Source of the DNA: Lachnocurva sp029100405
Lineage (GTDB): Bacteria; Bacillota; Clostridia; Lachnospirales; Lachnospiraceae
Length of the DNA stretch: 64,000 nucleotides
NCBI GenBank assembly: GCA_046263755.1
Contig: JBJYZC010000006.1
Span: 79,830 to 143,829 of the forward strand
Direction of reading: 5' to 3'
Translations under genes and position numbers: made by a program
Notes under the pieces: model-generated
Database searches by the model: none
What the model was told of the DNA's origin: nothing
Seen by the model: the letters and a program-made list of their open reading frames with translations, nothing else
Part shown: in pieces, positions 17,363-26,897 of the stretch
How the letters are laid out: each line of letters begins with the position of its first letter
Position numbering within the stretch: position 1 is the first letter of the stretch

Positions 17363-18880
17363 TCAATCTCTTTCTGCTTCTTTGTCTTTGTCCACGGTAC
17401 GCTCCAGTTCGGTCTGCATGACACGGTACATCCGCTCATCGCCGTCTTTCCCGAGCTGCATGGCAGCCGTATGGTTTAAAACATGGACACGGCCAATCGT
17501 GTTCCTGATCTCGTCCATGGCATTCTCCACGGTCTTAGTCGATCCATTCGAGAATTTACCTACAAGTGCGTTCAGTTCCTCGGAATGTAAGAATTCCATT
17601 CTGGCCTGCAAGACCTCATTGACCTTCATGGTCTTCTGATTTGGATAATGCTCCAACATCCACCGTTTCTCTGTGGATAGGAAAGCGTGCTGAAAATTCG
17701 TTCCGTCATAGAACTCCTGATACAGGGGAGAAGTTCTTTTTCCTAACTCATTTGCTTTCTTGACATACTCCAGAATCCGTTTCTGATTGAGGGACGGACG
17801 ACCGGTAGTCTGGGACAAAAGTTCCATAGCGGATAACGTTTTCCCTGTCTTGATCTGGGAGTGCATCCATTGGGCGATACGGCGGTTCTGTTCCTTTTTT
17901 CGTTCCGGATCAACGGTATAGCTCTGGTATTCTTCCTGTGACATGGATTTCATGTCATGGATCGAGTCCAGTCCGGAACTGATGGACTGACGGATAGAGT
18001 CAATGGTCAGGGAAAGCTTGTCTCCCACATTGTCCTTGATCGCGTCCAGATACTGCTCTCTTACCAAGAGCTTTGCCTTCTCCTTCTCGGATTCTCGATA
18101 GATTCCCATACCGGGACGGTAGACCAGTTTCTCCTTGGGATTGTCCTGATCGACCAGATAGACTGCTTCCTTGGTCTGTCGAATGGACGTTAAGACCTTC
18201 AGAACGAAAGACTCCTCTTCGGTTCGATCCCACATGACCTGTGCCTTCTGCACACACTCCTTTAAGGGAATCGCTTTATTGATGGCCGTCTCTGTCATGG
18301 CCGTCAGCACATCCATTCGGTTTCCTGCGGTCAGAAAGTCCTTTCCGTTGACCAGAAGGACATAGCCGTTGTTCTTATCCATGGTGATATGACTGATGAC
18401 ACCAGTTCCGCTCTGATAGAGCTTGTTTCGGAATCGCTCGGCATCCTCCCGGCTCGGGAAGGGGATGGACACAAACTCTTTCGCTCCCGTCATGGAAGCG
18501 TTCCAGACAAAGTTTTCGGCATCCGAATCCCTGTAATACAAGGGGTTCGACTTCTCCAAGTCACGGAGGGCCTGATAGACCTCTTCCTCGTCTTCCTTCG
18601 ACACAATGACGGAGGAATTTCCCATGTTCCGCACCATGCCCTGCCGGATCATGGCGTGCGGGATCTTGTGCTCGGTGCAATATTGCTCCAGTCGCTCTTC
18701 CAAGTCGGGCGAGAACGTGATCTCCCGCCGGTCAGCCGAGGGCAGTTTGGAGACCTCTTTCGCCAGTTTCTTTCGCATCGGATCGGATTCCTTTTCTGCC
18801 ACGACATTCAGGATCTGTTGCAGAGCCTGTGTTAATTTCTGAAGCTCTGCATCGATCTCTCTCTGTACTTCTTCAACCAT
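17363..18880 (-). CDS. Hypothetical transfer-region protein (505 aa)
   Basis: The frame extends upstream, but ATG 18880 (MVEEVQREIDAELQK) is chosen: it overlaps the preceding stop as TAATG and has AGAAAGAGAG upstream. The N-terminus is coiled coil; the segment around 70-105 (HKIPHAMIRQGMVRNMGNSS) faintly resembles DUF3801/PcfB-type proteins that accompany coupling proteins. The rest is soluble and charged. Its place directly before virD4 suggests a relaxosome or coupling accessory role. This is not established. Confidence 0.65.
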   Translation of the reverse strand: MVEEVQREIDAELQKLTQALQQILNVVAEKESDPMRKKLAKEVSKLPSADRREITFSPDLEERLEQYCTEHKIPHAMIRQGMVRNMGNSSVIVSKEDEEEVYQALRDLEKSNPLYYRDSDAENFVWNASMTGAKEFVSIPFPSREDAERFRNKLYQSGTGVISHITMDKNNGYVLLVNGKDFLTAGNRMDVLTAMTETAINKAIPLKECVQKAQVMWDRTEEESFVLKVLTSIRQTKEAVYLVDQDNPKEKLVYRPGMGIYRESEKEKAKLLVREQYLDAIKDNVGDKLSLTIDSIRQSISSGLDSIHDMKSMSQEEYQSYTVDPERKKEQNRRIAQWMHSQIKTGKTLSAMELLSQTTGRPSLNQKRILEYVKKANELGKRTSPLYQEFYDGTNFQHAFLSTEKRWMLEHYPNQKTMKVNEVLQARMEFLHSEELNALVGKFSNGSTKTVENAMDEIRNTIGRVHVLNHTAAMQLGKDGDERMYRVMQTELERTVDKDKEAERD

Positions 18881-19443
18881 TAAAAACTCTCTTTCTGTAA
18901 TAAGATTTGACAGCTCTTCCCGATCAGGATACAGGGGTTTGGCATCCGATAGAGTAGAATCTGTCGGTCTCGGATCTTTTCCCGCTTCAAGAACTCTGCT
19001 GCGAGTGTCCGATTGGCAAAGGCAACCGGAAGGTTCCTTGTTCCCTGTTTGTCTTTCCACTCCATCGTTAAGATGGAAAGATAGCCGTCTGCCATGAACT
19101 GCACGGGGAAATAGGCTTCGCAACCCAACAGGGCTTCATAGTCCTGCATCCGTTTCTTTGTGAGAAAGTCAGACAGACATCGCTCGGTCTTTCGCTTTCT
19201 GATATAGCCGACCTCTTCGGACTTTAGTTCCTTTCGTCCGAACGAAGTTTCGACCTGCTCAATGCCGAGATTATAGAGTCCGGTCATAAAGGAATAGTAG
19301 AGTCGTGGGTCTAAGTATTCCGCTTCCACATCCAGTAAGGCACGGATCTCTTTCGGTACTTCATCTGCTTCTTCATAGCAATAGGCTTCTCCCTCGGGAC
19401 CCAGATAATAAAACCCCGTATCTTTACGTTTCAATATCAGCAT
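18880..19443 (-). CDS. Hypothetical protein (187 aa)
   Basis: No family recognised. It begins MLILKRKDTGFYYLGPEGEAY and is rich in Glu, Lys and Tyr without membrane spans. Its start overlaps the end of the zinc-ribbon gene by 20 nt and its stop overlaps the next start, so the three are translationally coupled in the virD4 operon. Confidence 0.65.
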   Translation of the reverse strand: MLILKRKDTGFYYLGPEGEAYCYEEADEVPKEIRALLDVEAEYLDPRLYYSFMTGLYNLGIEQVETSFGRKELKSEEVGYIRKRKTERCLSDFLTKKRMQDYEALLGCEAYFPVQFMADGYLSILTMEWKDKQGTRNLPVAFANRTLAAEFLKREKIRDRQILLYRMPNPCILIGKSCQILLQKESF

Positions 19444-19774
19444 CCTGCTTTTTCTCCCATTTTTTTAACAACTTCCAACCGAGTTTCGATAACCGTTCGG
19501 CATGGATCTTGGGGCGTTCGCTCTGGTAGGTAAGCTTCCCCTTCCAATCGTCATGATTCCAACAGAACCCGCAGTCCAGACAAAATCGGTCATACTCCAT
19601 CTCCTCATTCGGGAAGAGGTGTTTGACGTAATATCCACGTCTTGCTGCCCGTTGCCGGTCTTTCCAGTCGTCCATGGAAGTATAGAGGACAATACCTGTT
19701 CTGCCGGATCCGCAGTTCGGGCAGTCCTCTAACTTCGAGGGCAGGAATCCAAGCGACTCAGAGAGTCTACTCAT
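19424..19774 (-). CDS. Small zinc-ribbon protein (116 aa)
   Basis: Two Cys pairs, CPNCGSG near residue 18 and CLDCGFC near 65, form a likely zinc ribbon. The start overlaps the previous stop (ATGA, 19771-19774). It is probably a small nucleic-acid or protein-binding factor of the transfer operon. No named family was recognised. Confidence 0.65.
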   Translation of the reverse strand: MSRLSESLGFLPSKLEDCPNCGSGRTGIVLYTSMDDWKDRQRAARRGYYVKHLFPNEEMEYDRFCLDCGFCWNHDDWKGKLTYQSERPKIHAERLSKLGWKLLKKWEKKQDADIET

Positions 19775-21291
19775 TCAGAATCACCGTCCATGGAAAGGTC
19801 TACATCCGGGGCTTCCGTATCCTCTGTATCGGTATCGGTATTCTCTGTATTCTCGGTGTCAGCATTCTCGTCTGTTTCTTCCTTGGTGACTTCGGCATCC
19901 GCACCATTCAGGTCGGCGGTAACGTCTTTGGAAAATCCCTTGACTAAGATCTTATTGTCCTTGCCGTTTCCTGTGATGGTACTGGTAAAGGTCACCGTTC
20001 CATCGTTATTCGGCTTCATGTCGAACTTCCATCCATCGACCGGGGTCTCATAGGTGACACTTCCATCGTCACGGGTTGCCGTGATGGTGATGGTGTACTT
20101 CTTTCCCTTCTTCGGTTTGATGGCAAAGGACTTCTCCGTATTCTCTGCCTGTACTGAGGTATCTCCCTCGTCCCCGTCTTCCGACTCTTCCGCACGATTA
20201 TATCCAAAGGCATTCGGATTCGTGGTAGAGTAGGAATTCAGTTCGGTACTTGTGGAATAGCAGGAGGTCTGTCCGGTCTTCGATGCAACCGTGGTGTCGG
20301 TCTGGATGTCGTGGGTTGTCTGGACTTCCAGTTGCCGTTTATTAAAGTTCTCTGCCGTGTCGGTGTATTCCTTTCCATGCACGAGACGGAACATACCGCC
20401 GAAGTTCGGGACATAATATCCGTCCGGCAGATAGTCCGGGATCTCCAGTTCCTGATAGGTACTGGAAGTGTCCAGTCCCTTCGTATATTCCGCATACAGT
20501 TCCATGCCGGAAAAGTAATGGGTGTCGGACTTAATGTCAAAGGTGTGGGACTCCGTTCCTGCATAGACATTGACGGCATAGACACGCTCTTCCGGAACGG
20601 TCGTTCCTGCCTTCGGATTGGAGACCAGAATATCGGACTTCACAAATCCGCCGATGGAAAGCATTTTCTTGGTCAGAGGAACGGCCTTCTTTCCGCTTCC
20701 AATACTGGCAAGGGTGTAGGTGGCCTTGGTGTCGGTCAATGCCGTGGAAATGGACTGTGCGGAGGAATTCGCCCGCACGTTGGTCTTGGTACTGGATGTA
20801 CTTGTGTCAGAACCCGTCAGGTTGACCGTGAAGGTGTGGTTCGGCTGCTCGGTCACGTTATAGATTCCGAAGGAATAGCCGTCATCCTGATACCGTTCAT
20901 ATCGAATGGTGTTAATGGCGTTCTTCGTGTTCCGGTAGATCAGCTTGTCCTTGCTCCCAAGATACAGGGTCGGAATCTTCTTTGTGGTTGCAGAATCCAT
21001 CATAATAAGCCTTGTGGCATCCGTCTGGTCGGTCGCCGCTTCAATTCCGTTGGTCTGCACATCGGAACAGATCGGGTAGGCTTTGCCTTTGTGGTAGACA
21101 TAGTAAGTACCGTCTGTGAGCTTGGACAGGTCAACTCCTGTGTTCGGTTCTGCTCCCTTATAGACCTTCGGTTTCTTGGAAATGGTCGGGGCGGTCTTTG
21201 TCTGCTGTTTCAGAAATACCATCGACCCGCCGATCAGTACCACGACCACCAGTCCAAGGGCAAGCAGAATCTTTTGCTTTTTTGCACTCAT
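19771..21291 (-). CDS. Membrane-anchored extracellular protein (506 aa)
   Basis: A Lys-rich N-terminus and one hydrophobic span (about 8-26, LLALGLVVVVLIGGSMVFL) precede a large Thr/Ser/Asp-rich outside region with beta-sheet-like segments. It ends in an acidic Thr/Glu/Asp tract. No catalytic motif is seen. Within a T4SS operon it could be a surface or channel-lining component. It starts after AAAGGATTG, 17 nt downstream of the 155-residue gene. Confidence 0.65.
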   Translation of the reverse strand: MSAKKQKILLALGLVVVVLIGGSMVFLKQQTKTAPTISKKPKVYKGAEPNTGVDLSKLTDGTYYVYHKGKAYPICSDVQTNGIEAATDQTDATRLIMMDSATTKKIPTLYLGSKDKLIYRNTKNAINTIRYERYQDDGYSFGIYNVTEQPNHTFTVNLTGSDTSTSSTKTNVRANSSAQSISTALTDTKATYTLASIGSGKKAVPLTKKMLSIGGFVKSDILVSNPKAGTTVPEERVYAVNVYAGTESHTFDIKSDTHYFSGMELYAEYTKGLDTSSTYQELEIPDYLPDGYYVPNFGGMFRLVHGKEYTDTAENFNKRQLEVQTTHDIQTDTTVASKTGQTSCYSTSTELNSYSTTNPNAFGYNRAEESEDGDEGDTSVQAENTEKSFAIKPKKGKKYTITITATRDDGSVTYETPVDGWKFDMKPNNDGTVTFTSTITGNGKDNKILVKGFSKDVTADLNGADAEVTKEETDENADTENTENTDTDTEDTEAPDVDLSMDGDSE

Positions 21292-21308
21292 GAATTAACA
21301 ATCCTTTC

Positions 21309-21776
21309 TTACATTCGTTCGGAATCCAACCATCTGCCGATCTCTTCATCGGGATCGTGATGTTGGTACTCATCCCCATGATTCCACGACCAGTCCTCGT
21401 ACAGTTTGTCCTCGTCCGGATAGGACACGGTCGGGTCAGTCATGGCATCCATAAGGTTTCCCGGGGTGTTATCACCGTTATGAACGTCCCGTATGATGTC
21501 TTCGATTTCGGAAGCCTTGTCCTCGGTCTTACTCAGGTCAAACACCGCTTCCCCGTCTTCAACCTCATAGGGAACTTCATCCTCCATATAGTTTTCTTCG
21601 TCATAGTGATACCAAGACACACCGTCCCTGACCTCATAGGTCCATTGGTCATTACCTAAAGGGGGATAGCCATTCTCAACCAATGCCTTTTCAATATCCG
21701 GTACCCAGTCCGGAAACACATCGGAACGAAGGTCAAACTGAAGTCGGAGGTTTATAGAACTCGTCTGATAACTCAT
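21309..21776 (-). CDS. Hypothetical acidic protein (155 aa)
   Basis: ATG 21776 is preferred to the upstream ATG (21800) because GGAAAGAAAAG lies just before it. The product begins MSYQTSSINLRLQFD and is strongly acidic and Trp/Tyr-rich in the C-terminal half. It is the first gene of the operon leading to virD4. Function unknown. Confidence 0.65.
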   Translation of the reverse strand: MSYQTSSINLRLQFDLRSDVFPDWVPDIEKALVENGYPPLGNDQWTYEVRDGVSWYHYDEENYMEDEVPYEVEDGEAVFDLSKTEDKASEIEDIIRDVHNGDNTPGNLMDAMTDPTVSYPDEDKLYEDWSWNHGDEYQHHDPDEEIGRWLDSERM

Positions 21777-21841
21777 ATCTTTTCTTTCCTTTCTTGTCAC
21801 AAAAAAATAAGGAAGAAAGAACGTTGTTTTGTTCTCTCTTC

Positions 21842-21874
21842 CTTTCTATGGTTAAAATTTAATTAGGAAAACTG
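21842..21874 (-). promoter_or_regulatory. Element promoter motif, copy P8
   Basis: Minus strand AACCATAGAAAG (core 21842-21853). It sits between two minus-strand genes and heads the 21776-to-14880 operon. The upstream part is weak (CAGTT). Confidence 0.5.
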
Positions 21875-21881
21875 TTACGAG

Positions 21882-22211
21882 TTACGGCTTTTCCAGTTCC
21901 TTGGTGCGTAGCAAGAGCTTCTTTTCGTACAACGGGTAGAAAATCTCCTTGTTTTCCGACTCGAACCGATCCTTCATTTCCTGTGCGGAAATACCGGTAA
22001 AAATCATGTCCGTGCAAAGCTTAATCCGGTCACCCAACAGTTCCTTCTGAATGATCCGAAGTCGGTCTTTATGCTTGTCCGAAAGTCCACCTGTCTTGTG
22101 AAGGTCAAGGTCATGATTCACGGCAATGGCAGCCTTCCGATAGTCCTTATATGCCTGCCGGATGACTGCCTGTGCCAAAAGCTCTGCATTCGCTTGGATG
22201 GTTACAGCCAT
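21882..22211 (-). CDS. Hypothetical protein (109 aa)
   Basis: Helical, begins MAVTIQANAELLAQAVIRQAY, with a KDRLRIIQKELLGD segment mid-protein. GAGGAAGGTGATG precedes the start, and the gene lies 7 nt after the 293-residue gene. No family recognised. It is the last gene before the element promoter motif at 21842. Confidence 0.6.
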   Translation of the reverse strand: MAVTIQANAELLAQAVIRQAYKDYRKAAIAVNHDLDLHKTGGLSDKHKDRLRIIQKELLGDRIKLCTDMIFTGISAQEMKDRFESENKEIFYPLYEKKLLLRTKELEKP

Positions 22212-22218
22212 AGGTTCA

Positions 22219-23100
22219 TCACCTTCCTCTGTCGTCTAATTCTTCCTCTTCTTCTTCATTCAGGCTCTGTTCCACGATTTCTTTCTGGCTCTGCGTCTGT
22301 TTCACGAGTTCTGTCAGTCGAACCAGTTCTTCTTCCGTTTCCAACTCTGGTAACTCCGAAGTCTTCGATGTTCCGATTCCGTGCAGCCTTGCTCTCTGGC
22401 TTTCAATGATGTCTTTCAGGAATTTCAGTTCGGCATCGCAATATTCCAGTTCTGCCTTCTGTAATTGGGGAAGGAATTCGTCCATGTTCTGAGCAGAAAC
22501 GTCACGCTCTATGGAACAATGGTCGTAGATACTCCATTTGATCGGTGCTCCCGTCACAGAAACGTGAAGTAGTTCGTCCTGCTTTTTCACGTCAATCTCC
22601 ACAGAGGAAAGCACGCTTAACCCTTTCATGGACTCTGCCATCTGGATGATGGCGTCCACGTCCGACAGACTCTGAAACAGGTCTTCGACTCCCTGACGGA
22701 ACTCAAAGCTATGTTTGATCAAATACAGACCTTTTACTCTGGGATTGAACGGTCCTACTTCCATTTCCAAGCTCTTCTCTGTTTGTCGAAAGGTCGGTTC
22801 ATTCGTATGGTTATTCTTTCCGATGGCATACCAAAGGATGGCATCAGCATGACCATAGAACCGGGAAAGGCGATCCGGGGATTCTCGAAGCATGGTAAGA
22901 ATAGGAAACCAGAAGGGATTCATTTCCTCTTTTACATACGTCAGTTTCCCGTCTCTCGTGATCTCGTAGCAATCCTTGTAGGACTGGGTAAAACCATGCT
23001 CTAACATCTCTTCCTTTGTCGCTGAAAGAAACGTTTTCAGCTTTGGCTTTTCTCCGGGGTTGCCTTCTACCCACAAAGGGCCATCTTTATATATTGCCAT
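22219..23100 (-). CDS. Hypothetical protein (293 aa)
   Basis: No family recognised. It begins MAIYKDGPLWVEGNPGEKPK, has a helical C-terminal third and ends in a Glu-rich tail (EEEEEELDDRGR). The start is preceded by AGAGGTGAG formed from the end of the upstream gene. It belongs to the topB operon. Confidence 0.6.
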   Translation of the reverse strand: MAIYKDGPLWVEGNPGEKPKLKTFLSATKEEMLEHGFTQSYKDCYEITRDGKLTYVKEEMNPFWFPILTMLRESPDRLSRFYGHADAILWYAIGKNNHTNEPTFRQTEKSLEMEVGPFNPRVKGLYLIKHSFEFRQGVEDLFQSLSDVDAIIQMAESMKGLSVLSSVEIDVKKQDELLHVSVTGAPIKWSIYDHCSIERDVSAQNMDEFLPQLQKAELEYCDAELKFLKDIIESQRARLHGIGTSKTSELPELETEEELVRLTELVKQTQSQKEIVEQSLNEEEEEELDDRGR

Positions 23101-23107
23101 AGGTTTC

Positions 23108-24202
23108 TCACCTCTCTAAGTCCTCGTCCTGTTCTTCGGTCTGCTCCTCTGTCCGTCCTTTTGGTTCGTTGATAGATTTCAGGTCTTCACCCCAAGCCGA
23201 ACCATTCATTCCGTAGACGTCCTGTATGGAATACTCTCCATGCTGTTTCACGTCCGGCAGAGCGGAATGAACATACTTGATCGGAAGTTCCAGATCCTGT
23301 TCCAGTTCGATCTCGAAGGTCGAACCACCGCCATTCCAAGGGTCAAACAGACCGAGGGTCGCATTCTTCCCGATCGTGAGACTGCCACAGTCAGGACGTT
23401 CCCAAGGATGGGACTCGTGTCCTGTATTCTCTGCTTCACGGATCCGTTCGTTGACCTTAATCGCATCCCTAAGGGACATTTTGAGAAGTACCGTCAGACG
23501 ATTGATGGAACTGGTTTCGTTGGCAACTTCCTGCCGGACGGATTCCAAAAAACCGTCCGGATAGGCAACATCACCCTTGTTTAATGCCTTCTGCAAGTCC
23601 TCTACGGAATATCCTTGGGATTCTGCCAAAAAGGCAAGACTGCTATGGGAATCGATCGTGTCGCTTCCACCGTATGCCGGATAAGCACAATTCAGCGTGT
23701 AGTCATAGTTTCCATCGCCGGTGTCAATGGCAAGGTCGATATTGACATCCTGATCGAGGTAATGGTCCATGTCATAGTCCATACAAACACGGTCTTCAAT
23801 GATGTCAAATACCTGCTGACGTTCATCATCATCTAATTCAATCGTCTTGTCTCCGAGAGCCGTTCGATAAGCTTTTCTGTATTTATCCTCAATATAAGTG
23901 GCTGCGTTGTCGCTTAATTCGTCCAAGACTTCCATACGGCTTTCATCATAGGAATCCCACAATAATTCTTCCAAGACAACTTCCGGAGTGTCGCTTTTCA
24001 GAATATTTGCAACATCATGAACATCCAGTTCATCCCGGTAGTCGGCATAGAATTTGTAGACGTAAGTCCCTTTCCCATCTTTATCCAACAATGGCTCTAT
24101 GTTGTTTTTGTAAGCATACGAAAGGTAGTCCTCGACTTCCTTCTCGATGTCGATGTTTTTGACGTTTTTCACTTCTCTTACGATCATTTCTCTTACGATC
24201 AT
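23108..24202 (-). CDS. Hypothetical acidic protein (364 aa)
   Basis: The start region contains a direct 15-bp duplication, ATGATCGTAAGAGAA twice, so translation can begin at 24202 or 24187 in the same frame. The 24202 ATG overlaps the upstream stop as ATGA. The body is acidic (DYDMDHYLDQDVNIDLAIDTGD-like region near 150) and the end is EEQDEDLER. The ER-stop codons read GAGAGGTGA and also serve as the next gene's ribosome binding site. Function unknown. Confidence 0.65.
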   Translation of the reverse strand: MIVREMIVREVKNVKNIDIEKEVEDYLSYAYKNNIEPLLDKDGKGTYVYKFYADYRDELDVHDVANILKSDTPEVVLEELLWDSYDESRMEVLDELSDNAATYIEDKYRKAYRTALGDKTIELDDDERQQVFDIIEDRVCMDYDMDHYLDQDVNIDLAIDTGDGNYDYTLNCAYPAYGGSDTIDSHSSLAFLAESQGYSVEDLQKALNKGDVAYPDGFLESVRQEVANETSSINRLTVLLKMSLRDAIKVNERIREAENTGHESHPWERPDCGSLTIGKNATLGLFDPWNGGGSTFEIELEQDLELPIKYVHSALPDVKQHGEYSIQDVYGMNGSAWGEDLKSINEPKGRTEEQTEEQDEDLER

Positions 24203-24450
24203 CGCTCGTAGTCCTCGTCTTTCTCTTCTTCCTCTTCCGTTTCTTTGGAGTCTTCTTTGGGGTCTTTTTCTTCTTTTCCCTTGATCTTTTCCCGGATGGC
24301 TTGAATTCCTTTCACGATGGAAGAGGTAATGATACCCTCATCCTCCGACTCTTCCAGACTATCCTCATCCTCCAATTCTTCCCAAGGATCTTCATTCTCT
24401 GATTCTTCCGAATGGTGGTTCAATCCCCAACACAGACCAAATGCTGACAT
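24199..24450 (-). CDS. Small highly acidic protein (83 aa)
   Basis: Nearly half the residues are Glu or Asp. A central segment IITSSIVKGIQAIREKI resembles APSVLEGVRAVQEEI in the 51-residue gene just upstream, so the two look like paralogues. It ends EKDEDYER, with the stop overlapping the next ATG. GAAGGTGACC lies before the start. Function unknown. Confidence 0.6.
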   Translation of the reverse strand: MSAFGLCWGLNHHSEESENEDPWEELEDEDSLEESEDEGIITSSIVKGIQAIREKIKGKEEKDPKEDSKETEEEEEKDEDYER

Positions 24451-24488
24451 AGCAGGTCACCTTCTTTCTTTTTCCGTAGCCTTTACAG

Positions 24489-24644
24489 TCATCGTTCAAA
24501 TTCCTCTTCTTCTCGTTCAGGGGTCTGCATTACTTCTTCTTTCTTCTGTATCTCCTCCTGAACGGCTCTGACACCCTCCAAGACAGACGGTGCCAGAACG
24601 CCCTTTTGTTCCAGTTCTTCCAAGCGTTGCAGCTTTAATACCAT
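24489..24644 (-). CDS. Small acidic protein (51 aa)
   Basis: It starts at ATG 24644, two bases after the topB stop, with GGAAGGAGGGAAG upstream. It begins MVLKLQRLEELEQKG, then APSVLEGVRAVQEEI, and ends REEEEFER. It shares its core with the 83-residue gene that follows, suggesting a duplicated small-protein pair in the operon. Confidence 0.6.
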   Translation of the reverse strand: MVLKLQRLEELEQKGVLAPSVLEGVRAVQEEIQKKEEVMQTPEREEEEFER

Positions 24645-24646
24645 GA

Positions 24647-26695
24647 TTACTTCCCTCCCTTCCCTTTTTCATAAAATTCCACACGGTTTGTAGACGGGTT
24701 ATAGAACAGTTCCTGCTCCCAATGATTGCCCTTCTTCGATGTGACGACCTTCTTGATGGTCTTACCCTCGATCAGTTTCTTGGCATCGGTCTTTGTGATG
24801 GAGTAGTCCATAAAGCTCCGCTTCCAGAGGGTGAATTTGCATCCCTTGGTCTTCCAGTTACTGCATCCGAAGGACTTGGTGTATTCATACACATCTCCAC
24901 CGCAGAGAGGACACTTGCCGATCGGGATTCGCTTGCCACCGGGATAGCCTTCCGCAATCTTTTTGATGTCGGCATGGAGGACTTCGTCTACGGACTCTTT
25001 CATAGTGTCCATCATGGTCTTTTCTACGGATTCCATCGGAACTTCTCCATTTCGGATCTCGTTTAAGGAATGCTCCCACTTGGCCGTGGTCTGGATGTCA
25101 AACAGTTTCACCCAACCCAGTTGTTTCATAAGGGTCATGGCAAGCGGGGATGCAAAGAACTTTCCTTTCTCCCTTTTGAAATATCCGCTCTTGATACAGT
25201 CCTCAATGATATTGGCTCGTGTTGCAGGGGTTCCAATCTTATAGTTCCCTGTCTCCTCGGCATCCGTATCCAGTTTCTTTGACAGGTTCACGGGGTGGTC
25301 AAGGGCAGAAATCAGCGTACCATCGGTATAACGGCTCGGGCACTTGGCCTTGATTTCGTGCGTGGTGAAGGACACATCCTTCGGTTCACACACGCCTTTA
25401 GTCAAAGTCTCGTGAGAGCAGGTGGATCCCTGATAGTTCGGGTTTAAGATCAGCTCAAATCCCGGGTCAAGCACCTCTTCTACGGACATGGAGTACTTTT
25501 CCCTCTGATCGCTTACACCATCGGCTTTCACGGTTCGTACTGTCTTTGGCATTCCGAAGATACTGGCGAACTTTCGAAGAACAAGGTCGAAGATTTTCTC
25601 CTCGTCCCCGGTCAGTCCCTGCGGAAGCTCTCCGGTCGGGATAATGGCCGTATGTCCTTCCGAACCGATGGCCTTGTCATTGAAGTAGGAACCGTCCTGC
25701 TTGACATTCTCCATCGACTGAAGAGGGTACTGGGACAAATGGATAAGATTACCAAGATTCCGTAAGATAGATTCCGCATCGGTATGACTGGCCAGATATT
25801 CACAGTCTGTTCTCGGATAGGACAGAAGTTTCTTCTCATACAAGCTCTGGCATAATGCCAAGGTCTTGCTTCCTGAAAAACCATACAAGGAAGATGCTGC
25901 CGATTGGAGAGTGGAAAGCTTATACAGTTTTCCTGCCTTTCTCTGTACCTTTTTATCGGTCACGTTCATCACGGCAAACCGTCCGGGCAGAGTTTCCTTG
26001 GCTTCTTGTTCTGTGGTATAGCGTGTCTCTCCAAGGAAGGGATAGCCTTTCACATCGGCTTCATGGACATAGTCACTATGCGGAACGAAGTCTTCGATTT
26101 CCTTCTCCCTTGCGGCCAGAATATGAATGATCGGGGCTTTCACACGACCGATCCGAATGGTAGGACCCATGGCAATGGTCATCACACCGGTCATGTTCAT
26201 GCCGTACTGGAAGTCCATGTGCTGACGTAACAGAGCTGCCTTGTAATATCCGTCAAACTCTCTGTCGTCTTTCAAATGGGTCAGAGCATGAAGGACGGCA
26301 CCTTCCGTCAGGTCATTGGACCAGAAACGGTCAACAGGAAGGCGATTCCCCATGTGCATGAGGGGAAGACGTACCAGAAGTTCTCCCTCCTGATCGGGGT
26401 CTCCGGCATGAATGATCCGGTCGTACTGTCCGGATGTAACAGCACTCTTGATCTTTTTGTAGAGGTCTTCCTTTCCTTCAATCACACGGTACTCATAGGT
26501 CAAGTCCATGGGATAGTTTTCCCTTGTCCACTTCTCATACTTTTTGTTTAATTCCTTGGGCTGTTTTAACCGCATGAGATGTCCTGCCTGTGCCAGAAAA
26601 TCGCAAGTATATCCAATCTCGCTCTTATGCTTTTTGTACACGTCCTGAATGGTACGCATCAGGCTCGGTTTCTCTGCAATCAGTAAATATCTCAT
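24647..26695 (-). CDS. topB: Type IA DNA topoisomerase (topoisomerase III-like)
   Basis: 682 residues. The Toprim domain has IAEKPS at the start and DPDQEGE near residue 100. The catalytic Tyr lies in LLSYPRTDCEYL (about 293-304). A C-terminal zinc-ribbon-like part has CPLCGG...C...GC. Such enzymes relax or decatenate single-stranded regions and are routinely carried by conjugative elements. The start follows GAAAGG-TAA, where the upstream small ORF's end acts as the ribosome binding site. Confidence 0.95.
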   Translation of the reverse strand: MRYLLIAEKPSLMRTIQDVYKKHKSEIGYTCDFLAQAGHLMRLKQPKELNKKYEKWTRENYPMDLTYEYRVIEGKEDLYKKIKSAVTSGQYDRIIHAGDPDQEGELLVRLPLMHMGNRLPVDRFWSNDLTEGAVLHALTHLKDDREFDGYYKAALLRQHMDFQYGMNMTGVMTIAMGPTIRIGRVKAPIIHILAAREKEIEDFVPHSDYVHEADVKGYPFLGETRYTTEQEAKETLPGRFAVMNVTDKKVQRKAGKLYKLSTLQSAASSLYGFSGSKTLALCQSLYEKKLLSYPRTDCEYLASHTDAESILRNLGNLIHLSQYPLQSMENVKQDGSYFNDKAIGSEGHTAIIPTGELPQGLTGDEEKIFDLVLRKFASIFGMPKTVRTVKADGVSDQREKYSMSVEEVLDPGFELILNPNYQGSTCSHETLTKGVCEPKDVSFTTHEIKAKCPSRYTDGTLISALDHPVNLSKKLDTDAEETGNYKIGTPATRANIIEDCIKSGYFKREKGKFFASPLAMTLMKQLGWVKLFDIQTTAKWEHSLNEIRNGEVPMESVEKTMMDTMKESVDEVLHADIKKIAEGYPGGKRIPIGKCPLCGGDVYEYTKSFGCSNWKTKGCKFTLWKRSFMDYSITKTDAKKLIEGKTIKKVVTSKKGNHWEQELFYNPSTNRVEFYEKGKGGK

Positions 26696-26701
26696 AAAAA
26701 A

Positions 26702-26773
26702 TTACCTTTCCATCTCTTCTTCCTGCTCTCTCTCCTGTTCGGTCGGAACTTTCAGGAAGTCTGCCTTGTGCAT
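26702..26773 (-). CDS. Very short acidic ORF before topB (23 aa)
   Basis: MHKADFLKVPTEQ... ending QEEEMER, directly before topB. It has no convincing ribosome binding site; a degenerate palindromic element lies just upstream and may have displaced it. The coding call rests on the shared acidic ER tail and the coupling to topB. Confidence 0.35.
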   Translation of the reverse strand: MHKADFLKVPTEQEREQEEEMER

Positions 26774-26780
26774 CCCGGAA

Positions 26781-26820
26781 AACGAAAGAGCAAAAGCGAA
26801 GAGTTCGTAAAACGAACTTT
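26781..26820. repeat. Degenerate palindromic element, copy R3
   Basis: CGAAAGAGCAAAAGCGAAGAG then TTCGTaaaACGAA. It is shorter than the 51-nt copies and lacks the TTAAAG linker. It lies in the leader of the topB operon, just after the promoter motif. Confidence 0.55.
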
Positions 26821-26835
26821 GTTTTCCTTACAATT

Positions 26836-26867
26836 CTTCTATGCGTAAAATTTATGAGAAAATACAG
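26836..26867 (-). promoter_or_regulatory. Element promoter motif, copy P7
   Basis: Minus strand CTGTA, 16 nt, ACGCATAGAAG. It heads the topB operon. Confidence 0.7.
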
Positions 26868-26897
26868 AAGATAACGGAAATTTTTCTTTTTGCAGAA

